Origin: Clostridia bacterium
GTDB lineage: Bacteria; Bacillota_A; Clostridia; Oscillospirales; CAG-272
NCBI GenBank assembly: GCA_017533545.1
Contig: JAFXHW010000243.1
Span: 1-6,970, forward strand
DNA length: 6,970 bases
Direction: 5' to 3'
Positions 1 through 4,898 of this stretch are shown piece after piece; the first letter of the stretch is position 1; every line of letters starts with the position of its first letter. The notes under the pieces are model-generated. The model was not told where the DNA came from. It saw nothing but the letters and a program-made list of their open reading frames with translations, and ran no database searches. The translations under genes were made by a program, and so were the position numbers.

Positions 1-701
1 AAAAATACATATCGGACAGCGGACTCATGTCCCGCCGCGCCGCAGAGGCAGAAATCGAAGCGGGTCGCTTTACCGTCAACAGCGTGCGCGCTGTGATAGG
101 CCAAAAGATCACCCCCGGTGTCGATAAGGTCGAGTACAAGGGAAAGGTGGTAAAGGCGGGCAAGTCAAAGAAGAGATACGTCATTCTCAATAAGCCCGTA
201 GGATACCTCACCTCGATGTCGGATGACCGCGGCAGACCGTGTGTAAGCGAGCTTGTCGAGGGCGTTGGCGAGAGGGTATACCCGTGCGGCCGACTGGACA
301 TGGATTCCAAGGGATTGCTCATCATGACCAACGACGGCGAGCTTGCAAACAGGCTTACCCATCCGGGTCACGGATTTAAAAAGCTCTACCACGTCAGGAA
401 CCGCGGCATCGTCGATACCGAGCTCATGCGTCAGCTTTCCGAGCCTATGGAGATCGACGGCTATAAGATAAAGCCGGTAAAAATTTCGCTTGTATCGCAG
501 AAGCGTGATTCGACAATCGTCGGATTCGAGCTTTCCGAGGGACGTAACCGCCAGATCAGAAAGATGTGCGAGAATGTGGGACTTGAGATCATGAGCCTTC
601 GCCGCGTCGCCATCGGTGAGATTACTCTCGGCACACTGAAAGCAGGCGAGTGGCGCGAGCTGAGCGGCGCTCAGGTACATTATCTTAAAAACCTCAAATG
701 A
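1..701 (+). CDS. rRNA pseudouridine synthase, RsuA/RluB/RluF family (5' end outside window)
   Basis: The enzyme isomerises a specific uridine in ribosomal RNA to pseudouridine in the cytoplasm. The reading frame is open to the left edge (first full codon at base 3) and the bases before the first ATG at 27 encode KYISDSGL, the usual start of the N-terminal S4 RNA-binding domain. The true start is therefore probably only a few codons before the window and ATG 27 is internal. The S4 part continues with SRRAAEAEIEAGR, and the catalytic domain follows from about base 180 with LNKPVGY. The catalytic motif GRLDMDSKGLL has its aspartate at 297-299, and GRNRQIRKMCE lies near 540-573. Serine replaces the more common threonine after the catalytic motif, as in RluF, while TNDGELANRLTHP resembles RluB. 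The exact target base cannot be assigned. The stop overlaps the start of the VanZ-like gene (ATGA), so the two are probably co-transcribed. Confidence 0.95.
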   Translation, partial: KYISDSGLMSRRAAEAEIEAGRFTVNSVRAVIGQKITPGVDKVEYKGKVVKAGKSKKRYVILNKPVGYLTSMSDDRGRPCVSELVEGVGERVYPCGRLDMDSKGLLIMTNDGELANRLTHPGHGFKKLYHVRNRGIVDTELMRQLSEPMEIDGYKIKPVKISLVSQKRDSTIVGFELSEGRNRQIRKMCENVGLEIMSLRRVAIGEITLGTLKAGEWRELSGAQVHYLKNLK

Positions 702-1177
702 AAAACGTAACAAAACAAATAATAATACATAGCGCGTTCGGCGTGTATATTTTGCTTATGCTCTGGCTGATGTTCGGTCAAAGGCTTTATCATGAGCTGA
801 GTAGCCTGAACAGCGTGTGGATGCAGAATTATTGGAGCGAGTTTCGCGAAAAGCTCAATATCGTTCCCTTTGAAACGATCGCGCTATACACGCGTTCGCT
901 TTTCGGCGGTGTCAACCGCGCGGCGGTAGTAAACCTTGTCGGCAATGTAGTCATGTTTGTCCCGCTCGGCTTTTTGCTGCCTTACACCGCGAAAAAGGCA
1001 GAGAAGTTTATAGGGTGTTTCGTAATTTCGCTCGTATGCATTCTCTCAGCCGAGATCGTGCAGGTATTCACCCTGCTCGGATACTTTGACGTTGACGATC
1101 TGCTGCTCAATATGATAGGCGTTTCGATAGGATTCGGTCTTCAAAAACTTATTTTAAAAGGAAAAGTAAAATGCTGA
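698..1177 (+). CDS. VanZ-family integral membrane protein
   Basis: This is a 159-residue membrane protein of the VanZ-like family. The founding member, VanZ, gives low-level teicoplanin resistance by an unclear route; most family members have no known substrate. Four membrane segments can be read at about residues 8-26, 77-96, 104-124 and 131-152. Family signatures are NIVPF (54-58) after the first loop, NLVGNVVMFVPLGFLLP (79-95), EIVQVF (119-124) and FDVDDLLLN (130-138), the last carrying the conserved acidic pair. The start codon overlaps the preceding stop in an ATGA and no Shine-Dalgarno sequence is evident, which fits translational coupling. Its 3' end overlaps the next gene by 7 bases. 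Nothing here links it to a glycopeptide resistance cluster, so a resistance role should not be assumed. Confidence 0.9.
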   Translation: MKNVTKQIIIHSAFGVYILLMLWLMFGQRLYHELSSLNSVWMQNYWSEFREKLNIVPFETIALYTRSLFGGVNRAAVVNLVGNVVMFVPLGFLLPYTAKKAEKFIGCFVISLVCILSAEIVQVFTLLGYFDVDDLLLNMIGVSIGFGLQKLILKGKVKC

Positions 1178-1554
1178 TCTGCAAAGCGATACAGGATAAA
1201 AATGAACAAAAGAGGATATGCGGCGAGTGCGATTGCGTGTATATCGAGGAGGCTCTCGCATATTCCGCTGTTGACGGAAAGCTGCTCGGAGTAGCGCAGT
1301 TTTCGCTCAAAGAAGACGGCGGACATCTTTACAACATAAACGAAGCTGTCGGCACCCATGACGTTGAGGCACTTTTTGTGCTCGGACGTGCTGTTATGAA
1401 TTTCGTTGACCTTCTCGACGAAAAGAATATGTACTATGACGGTTGTGACGAAAAGATAGCCCGTATGCTCGGATTCAAAAAGAATGAGGACGGACGGTAC
1501 TATATCAATATGACCGGACTTTTCGATTCCCCCTGCTCCTGCGGAGCGCAATAA
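1171..1554 (+). CDS. small conserved protein, probably GNAT-like fold
   Basis: This is a 127-residue soluble protein. I do not recognise it by name. Its order of elements resembles a short GNAT (N-acetyltransferase-like) fold: a stretch AYSAVDGKLLGVAQFSL that reads as the central beta hairpin, a helix LFVLGRAVMNFVDLLDEK, then KIARMLGFKKNEDGRYYI, typical of the last helix and strands of GNAT proteins. The glycine-rich acetyl-CoA loop (Q/RxxGxG/A) is not obvious, so enzymatic activity is uncertain. Cysteines cluster at residues 17, 20 and 22 and again at 122 and 124, which could suggest metal binding or redox chemistry. The start lies inside the VanZ-like gene, behind an AAAGG ribosome site at 1157-1161, so it is the third gene of the unit. 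The GNAT assignment is inference from fold-like patterns. Confidence 0.75.
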   Translation: MLICKAIQDKNEQKRICGECDCVYIEEALAYSAVDGKLLGVAQFSLKEDGGHLYNINEAVGTHDVEALFVLGRAVMNFVDLLDEKNMYYDGCDEKIARMLGFKKNEDGRYYINMTGLFDSPCSCGAQ

Positions 1555-1602
1555 CAAACAGCATCACTTTTGTTTTATATTACCGACACACGAAGGCATG
1601 CC

Positions 1603-1687
1603 GGGGCAGTTGGATGATTGCTTTTTTGCCAAACACTTTGTTTGCTGCCAAAGCTGTGTCAAATGTATTTCTCATTTGACTGCCCCC
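1603..1687. repeat. intergenic element with nested inverted repeats
   Basis: GGGGCAGT at 1603-1610 is the exact reverse complement of ACTGCCCC at 1679-1686, so the arms bound about 84 bases. Inside are a perfect 8-pair hairpin (GTCAAATG 1658-1665 with CATTTGAC 1673-1680, sharing two bases with the outer arm) and a 6-pair hairpin (CAAACA 1630-1635 with TGTTTG 1639-1644). The layout resembles a small structured repeat or RNA leader, but only one copy lies in this window and I recognise no family. Confidence 0.4.
1606..1627 (+). terminator. possible weak terminator after the three-gene unit
   Basis: A short stem GCAGT / ATTGC (5 pairs including one G-U) with a 6-base loop is followed directly by six T residues. 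It lies 52 bases after the last stop of the + strand unit. The stem is short, so this is only a candidate. The same bases also take part in a larger inverted repeat. Confidence 0.3.
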
Positions 1688-1740
1688 AAAAATATATTTT
1701 TTAAAAAACACTTGACAATTACTTGCTTTTGTGATATTAT
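1688..1740 (+). promoter_or_regulatory. sigma-A promoter of the tRNA-Gly gene with UP-like A/T tract
   Basis: A consensus -35 TTGACA (1712-1717), a 17-base spacer and a -10 TATTAT (1735-1740) predict a transcript start near 1747, about 16 bases before the mature tRNA. Just upstream, 1688-1708 is made only of A and T in short tracts, the position and composition of an UP element that contacts the RNA polymerase alpha subunits. This is typical of strong stable-RNA promoters. Confidence 0.85.
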
Positions 1741-1762
1741 ATATAGCGTTCCAAATGAATAT

Positions 1763-1835
<73 letters not shown>

Positions 1836-1836
<1 letters not shown>

Positions 1837-1873
1837 AAAAAACAGAGCAAGTCATTGACTTGCTCTGTTTTTT
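1836..1873. terminator. bidirectional Rho-independent terminator between tRNA-Gly and spoIIR
   Basis: A perfect 11-pair stem (CAGAGCAAGTC 1843-1853 with GACTTGCTCTG 1857-1867) has a 3-base loop. It is flanked by seven A on the left and six T on the right, so either strand gives a hairpin followed by a U run. It ends the tRNA-Gly transcript on the + strand and the convergent spoIIR transcript on the - strand, overlapping the spoIIR stop codon. Confidence 0.92.
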
Positions 1874-2474
1874 AATCCAACCATTCGCCTATCTCGCCGA
1901 AAAGCTCGAGTATGCGGAATTTTAACTTGTATTTTTCGCCGCCGGTGATGATCTTTATCTGCGACGGGGTAAAGCCGGCCTCGCTCAGCTTTTCCTTTTT
2001 TGCACTCGCATCAAGGCAGAGGGAGGGGAATATCACGCACCACCAATTCTTGCCATCGCCTTCGCCGATTATCACACGAAGCGAAAGATACTTACCTGCG
2101 GGAAGGGACACTCCTTCATATTCGCGGGTAGGGTAGTATTCGGACGTAAGAGTTGCCGAAACGGGATAACCGTACCCTTTTTCCTTTAAAAAATCGCCTG
2201 CGATGCTTTGAATGTCATCAAGGTGACCGTTGATAAGCTCCCTCGCACTTTCAAAATCGCTTTGCTTTTCGTAAATACCCGACATATATTCAAGTATCTC
2301 GTCCCGTACCTCAAGCTTTAATTTTTGATCGCTTTCGCTGTCCGAATTGGCAATAACGTGCAGACGGATGAAGTTGTCGTAGAGTGCGGCATCCTCGGGA
2401 GTGGGGAGCGCATATGAAAAAGCGGCAAAAAGCAGGGTAAGACAGCTGAAAATAAGTACAAATCTTTTTAACAT
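1872..2474 (-). CDS. spoIIR: stage II sporulation protein R (SpoIIR)
   Basis: SpoIIR is made in the forespore early in sporulation and secreted into the intermembrane space. There it switches on the SpoIIGA protease that processes pro-sigma-E in the mother cell. The chosen start gives 200 residues beginning MLKRFVLIFSCLTLLFAAFSYA, a typical signal peptide or anchor (basic residues, then a hydrophobic core at about 5-21). It is served by a GGAGG site at 2487-2491. Family motifs are IRLHVIANSDSE (36-47), LKLEVRDEIL (52-61), GKYLSLRVIIGEG (127-139) and NWWCVIFPSLC (143-153). Length is slightly shorter than the B. subtilis protein. An in-frame ATG at 2531 would add 19 residues, but those codons lie across a terminator hairpin and lack a ribosome site, so I reject it. 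The gene is the last on the - strand before the convergent terminator. Confidence 0.95.
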   Translation of the reverse strand: MLKRFVLIFSCLTLLFAAFSYALPTPEDAALYDNFIRLHVIANSDSESDQKLKLEVRDEILEYMSGIYEKQSDFESARELINGHLDDIQSIAGDFLKEKGYGYPVSATLTSEYYPTREYEGVSLPAGKYLSLRVIIGEGDGKNWWCVIFPSLCLDASAKKEKLSEAGFTPSQIKIITGGEKYKLKFRILELFGEIGEWLD

Positions 2475-2501
2475 AAATTTTTGTTTCCTCCGAAAAATAA
2501 A

Positions 2502-2544
2502 AACTCCTTTTGATGACACGATTATTGCCACATCAAAAGGAGTT
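2502..2544 (-). terminator. terminator hairpin between cysQ and spoIIR
   Basis: A perfect 14-pair inverted repeat (AACTCCTTTTGATG at 2502-2515 with its complement at 2531-2544) surrounds a 15-base loop. Read on the - strand it is followed by TTTATTTTT and sits 24 bases after the cysQ stop, so it should end the cysQ transcript. The + strand also shows a T run after the stem, but no + strand gene lies upstream. Confidence 0.85.
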
Positions 2545-2548
2545 ATTC
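2520..2548 (-). promoter_or_regulatory. candidate forespore sigma-F/G-type promoter of spoIIR
   Basis: On the - strand, GAATA (2548-2544) and GGCAATAATC (2529-2520) are separated by 14 bases. The second element matches nine of ten positions of the sigma-F -10 consensus as I recall it (GGNRANAMTW), and the first resembles the -35. A transcript would start near 2513 and give a leader of about 40 bases before the spoIIR ATG. In B. subtilis spoIIR is under sigma-F. The -10 lies exactly in the loop of the upstream terminator. No good sigma-A promoter is seen here. The call rests on consensus matching only. Confidence 0.45.
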
Positions 2549-2567
2549 TTTTTTTATCGGTTTAATG

Positions 2568-3407
2568 TCAATGAAGACGGTTTTCGGCACGGTTAATAAT
2601 GAAAAATCCGTTTTCGTTTACGTTGTTTTCGCGGTTGTAGCGCATGGGCGAAAAGTTTTTGTCAAGCTGACCGAAAATTCCGCCCGCCTCCTCGCAGACT
2701 ATCTGCACGGCGGCAGTGTCCCATTCCATCGTGCGCCCGTAGCGGTAGTAGATGTCACCTTCGCCTTCGGCGATGCGGCAGCCCTTCATCGCACTGCCCA
2801 CCGATCGGATCTCGGCAATCTTTTTGCCCGCATTTTTATACAGGGCATCGCATTCATTCGTTGCGTTTGATCTGCTTTGCATTACGATGAGTCCGTCTGT
2901 TCTTGACGACGTGTGGATCCTTTCGCATTGCCCGTTTTTGATGCGGTAGCTTCCCATGCCCTTCGCGGCGAAATAAAGCTCGTCGGTGGTGGGGCAGAGA
3001 ACCACTCCCATAACGCTTTCACCATTGTCGGCAAGGGCGATATTTATCGTGAATTCGCCGTTTTTCTTGACGAACTCCTTCGTGCCGTCGAGCGGATCGA
3101 CGATAAAGCAGAAGCGGTTACAAAGGCGGCGCTTGTCGTCGGCGCTCTCCTCCGACAGTATCGGCACGTCGGCAAAATTTCCTGCCAGCGCCTTTGTGAT
3201 TATATCGTTAGAAGCGTAGTCGGCCTCGGTGACGGGACTGCTGTCAGCCTTGAATTCCACCTCAAAATCGCGCGCGTACACCTCTAAAATAGCCTTTTTT
3301 GCTTCGATAGCGGCCTTTATCATTACGTCGAGCACGCGGTTTGACGTGTAGCTGTCTTTGTCAAACGGAGAAGTGAGCAGCTTTTCAAATTCTTTGTTAT
3401 CTATCAT
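2568..3407 (-). CDS. cysQ: 3'(2'),5'-bisphosphate nucleotidase CysQ (inositol monophosphatase superfamily)
   Basis: This magnesium-dependent, lithium-sensitive phosphatase converts 3'-phosphoadenosine 5'-phosphate to AMP, clearing a by-product of sulfate activation and of carrier-protein phosphopantetheinylation. Over 279 residues the metal and substrate motifs appear in order: SPVTEAD (57-63), LSEES (84-88, metal-binding glutamate), DPLDGTKEF (104-112, metal-binding aspartates; the KEF ending is typical of CysQ rather than of plain inositol monophosphatase), NGEFTINIAL, and WDTAA (229-233). The first 28 residues extend beyond the E. coli protein; Met29 is an alternative start. The ATG follows the stop of the upstream membrane-protein gene after one base, and no Shine-Dalgarno sequence is visible, so translation is probably coupled. 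No sulfate-assimilation genes are nearby, so PAP removal in general is the safest role. Confidence 0.92.
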   Translation of the reverse strand: MIDNKEFEKLLTSPFDKDSYTSNRVLDVMIKAAIEAKKAILEVYARDFEVEFKADSSPVTEADYASNDIITKALAGNFADVPILSEESADDKRRLCNRFCFIVDPLDGTKEFVKKNGEFTINIALADNGESVMGVVLCPTTDELYFAAKGMGSYRIKNGQCERIHTSSRTDGLIVMQSRSNATNECDALYKNAGKKIAEIRSVGSAMKGCRIAEGEGDIYYRYGRTMEWDTAAVQIVCEEAGGIFGQLDKNFSPMRYNRENNVNENGFFIINRAENRLH

Positions 3408-3408
3408 G

Positions 3409-4005
3409 TTATTTAATCATAAACAGGCTGACGGCAACCGAAGTTAGCACGATCAGCGCAAAAATCGTAAACAGATGGGAAAGCTTGAAAGCGGGCGCTC
3501 TTTCATCGGATGTATCATCGCTTTCGGGCTTGTCGTTTGGCTTTGCACCCTTTTGGGGGAGCTTTTGGAAGAATGCAAAGGATGCAACGAAAATCGCGTT
3601 AAAGGCGAAGGGCAGATAGAAGGCCATCATGACGTTGCCCGATTCAACTACCGTTGACACGATGGGCAGATGGGTTAGCTGGCTGTAAAGGTAGACGTTG
3701 AAAATGCCCGACGTAAGGTTGCCGCCCGAGAATATAACGCATACACTCCAGAAAAGCGCGGTTACCGAGAGGGGAATGAGCACGGGGGACCACTTTTCAA
3801 CAGGATTTTTAGGCAATCCTTTTGCCGCCATATTTCCCGAAAAGGTGGCCAGCGCGATATATATTGCGGCGAGGGCGAATATATTGGACATGGGCTCGCC
3901 CTGACGCGCGTAGGTCATCGATGATATCATCGCGGCACATAGTGAGCCGAATCCGTTTGATAAAACGAGAGTTTTAAACAGATGTACTTTACCGAATTTT
4001 GTCAT
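3409..4005 (-). CDS. integral membrane protein of unknown function, coupled to cysQ
   Basis: I do not recognise this 198-residue protein. Hydrophobic segments at about residues 9-30, 41-61, 73-94, 122-147 and 175-196 suggest five membrane spans. A charged hydrophilic loop at 149-172 (rich in K, D, E, P) separates the last two. No catalytic motif, signal peptidase site or known transporter signature stands out. The start is well supported: a GAGGT ribosome site at 4013-4017 lies 7 bases upstream, and a strong promoter at 4038-4066 reads into it. It is the first gene of a unit with cysQ, whose ATG follows its stop after one base. That arrangement hints at a shared regulation or function but gives no specific role. 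Confidence 0.85.
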   Translation of the reverse strand: MTKFGKVHLFKTLVLSNGFGSLCAAMISSMTYARQGEPMSNIFALAAIYIALATFSGNMAAKGLPKNPVEKWSPVLIPLSVTALFWSVCVIFSGGNLTSGIFNVYLYSQLTHLPIVSTVVESGNVMMAFYLPFAFNAIFVASFAFFQKLPQKGAKPNDKPESDDTSDERAPAFKLSHLFTIFALIVLTSVAVSLFMIK

Positions 4006-4037
4006 GGAATTTACCTCATGAATTTAGCTGTTAACCC

Positions 4038-4066
4038 ATTATACCACAATAAAAAGACAAGGTCAA
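4038..4066 (-). promoter_or_regulatory. sigma-A promoter for the membrane protein-cysQ unit
   Basis: On the - strand the -35 is TTGACC (4066-4061), the spacer is 17 bases and the -10 is a perfect TATAAT (4043-4038) preceded by TGG, making an extended -10. Transcription should start near 4031, about 26 bases before the ATG at 4005. The -35 shares bases with the ribosome site of the divergent M50 gene. Confidence 0.88.
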
Positions 4067-4069
4067 GCG

Positions 4070-4636
4070 ATGAATAAAATTCAGATAAAATGTTCCTTTA
4101 TAGTGTTCGTATCACTCTCGGTCGCGCTCACTCCGTTTGACATGCTTTTGCCTATGATGACGGCAATAGCGGTGCATGAGGCAGGGCATTTGGCAGTAAT
4201 GCTTCTTTTGCGCGTGCGGGTGAAAAACATCACCTTCAGCGCCGGAGGACTCGATATATCGTCTTCGCTGAATTCGATAAATTACAAAAAAACGGCGGCC
4301 GTTTACCTCGGCGGTTGTTTTTTCAATATCCTTGCAGCGGCTTTTTCGATGTGCTTTTTTCCGCGTTTCGCGTATTGCTGTATTGCCTATGCGGTAATAA
4401 ATCTTTTGCCCATTAAACCGCTTGACGGAGCGATGGCGGCAACCTCTGTTTTTTGTATGAGAATGCTGCCCGAAAAAGCAAATAGAGTGATGGGACTTGT
4501 TTCGGTTGTTTTTTTGCTTCCTTTATGGATGCTTTCCCTTTATATATTTTTTTACTCTGCAACGAATTTTACCCCTCTCGTAATGTGTATTTTTCTTTTT
4601 ATGTCCGTTTTTTCGAACCCCGGGCCGATACGATGA
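4070..4636 (+). CDS. short M50 (site-2-protease-type) membrane metallopeptidase
   Basis: This is an intramembrane zinc protease of 188 residues. The zinc-binding helix HEAGH (36-40) lies in a hydrophobic segment and the third zinc ligand is expected at Asp119 in NLLPIKPLDG (111-120), both hallmarks of family M50. GGCFFNIL (81-88) matches the conserved mid-region of the core. About six hydrophobic segments are visible. There is no PDZ domain, as in RseP, and no CBS domain, as in B. subtilis SpoIVFB, so this is the bare catalytic core. Known relatives cleave membrane-bound sigma factor precursors or anti-sigma factors. With spoIIR nearby, a SpoIVFB-like role in pro-sigma-K processing is possible, but no spoIVFA partner is present. 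An AAGG ribosome site at 4059-4062 precedes the ATG by 7 bases. No clear promoter or terminator was found. Confidence 0.88.
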   Translation: MNKIQIKCSFIVFVSLSVALTPFDMLLPMMTAIAVHEAGHLAVMLLLRVRVKNITFSAGGLDISSSLNSINYKKTAAVYLGGCFFNILAAAFSMCFFPRFAYCCIAYAVINLLPIKPLDGAMAATSVFCMRMLPEKANRVMGLVSVVFLLPLWMLSLYIFFYSATNFTPLVMCIFLFMSVFSNPGPIR

Positions 4637-4778
4637 TTCAAAAGGCAAAGCGCCCGTTTACAATTTTTTGAGAAAAACGGAGGATTTGCGAGGATTACGC
4701 AGATATTTCGAGATTTTTCAGCTTCAGTTATGGCAGGTTGCGATTAATAATATTTTTTAAAGAATTTTGCCGATTCTA
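4637..4778. other. intergenic stretch without recognised content
   Basis: Between the M50 gene and the pot promoter I see no gene, tRNA or convincing terminator. A weak pairing CCGTTT / AAACGG near 4654-4680 lacks a U run. GAGGATTTGC (4680-4689) is followed directly by the similar GAGGATTACGC (4690-4700), a short imperfect tandem repeat. Transcription from the M50 gene may run on into the pot operon. Confidence 0.5.
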
Positions 4779-4807
4779 TTGCATTTTTGATGTAAATATG
4801 ATATTAT
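4779..4807 (+). promoter_or_regulatory. sigma-A extended -10 promoter of the pot operon
   Basis: The -35 TTGCAT (4779-4784), a 17-base spacer and the -10 TATTAT (4802-4807) with a TGA just before it (extended -10) predict a start near 4814. This leaves a leader of about 85 bases before the preferred potA start. No known riboswitch is recognisable in the leader. Confidence 0.8.
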
Positions 4808-4828
4808 GATTTACTGTATAGACAGCAT

Positions 4829-4857
4829 TTTGTCCTGTGCCATAAAAAAGGGACAAA
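4829..4857 (+). promoter_or_regulatory. hairpin in the potA leader
   Basis: TTTGTCC (4829-4835) pairs with GGACAAA (4851-4857) around a 15-base loop, about 15 bases after the predicted transcript start. No U run follows, so it is not a terminator. It ends 19 bases before the AAGGAG ribosome site (4877-4882) and leaves that site free. It could be an operator or an RNA-stability element; the role is unknown. Confidence 0.35.
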
Positions 4858-4898
4858 TGGTGCATAATCGGTCAAAAAGGAGTATGATAACTTTAAAA

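Noticed and set aside
165..713. A 182-codon - strand frame opposite the pseudouridine synthase
   Set aside because: It is a shadow of a gene with clear family motifs on the + strand, and it has no recognisable protein pattern.
698..1177. VanZ as a glycopeptide-resistance gene
   Set aside because: There are no vanHAX, vanR/S or transposon genes in the window. VanZ-like proteins are common chromosomal genes in Clostridia with unknown roles.
2475..2531. Longer spoIIR start at 2531
   Set aside because: The extra 19 codons cross the perfect terminator hairpin, lack a ribosome site and would precede rather than form the signal peptide. ATG 2474 has GGAGG upstream.
2544..2572. TTGACA on the - strand at 2572-2567 as a sigma-A -35 for spoIIR
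   Set aside because: It overlaps the cysQ stop codon, and no -10 better than AAGAAT at a 15-base spacing follows. It is probably chance.
4654..4700. Terminator or tandem repeat after the M50 gene
   Set aside because: The CCGTTT/AAACGG stem has no U run after it, and the GAGGATT repeat is only two imperfect units of 10-11 bases.
4806..4898. Longer potA start at 4806 or 4857
   Set aside because: Codon 4806 lies within the -10 box TATTAT (4802-4807), before the expected transcript start, and the added residues do not resemble PotA N termini. ATG 4857 sits at the end of the leader hairpin and has only a poorly placed GGGA nearby.
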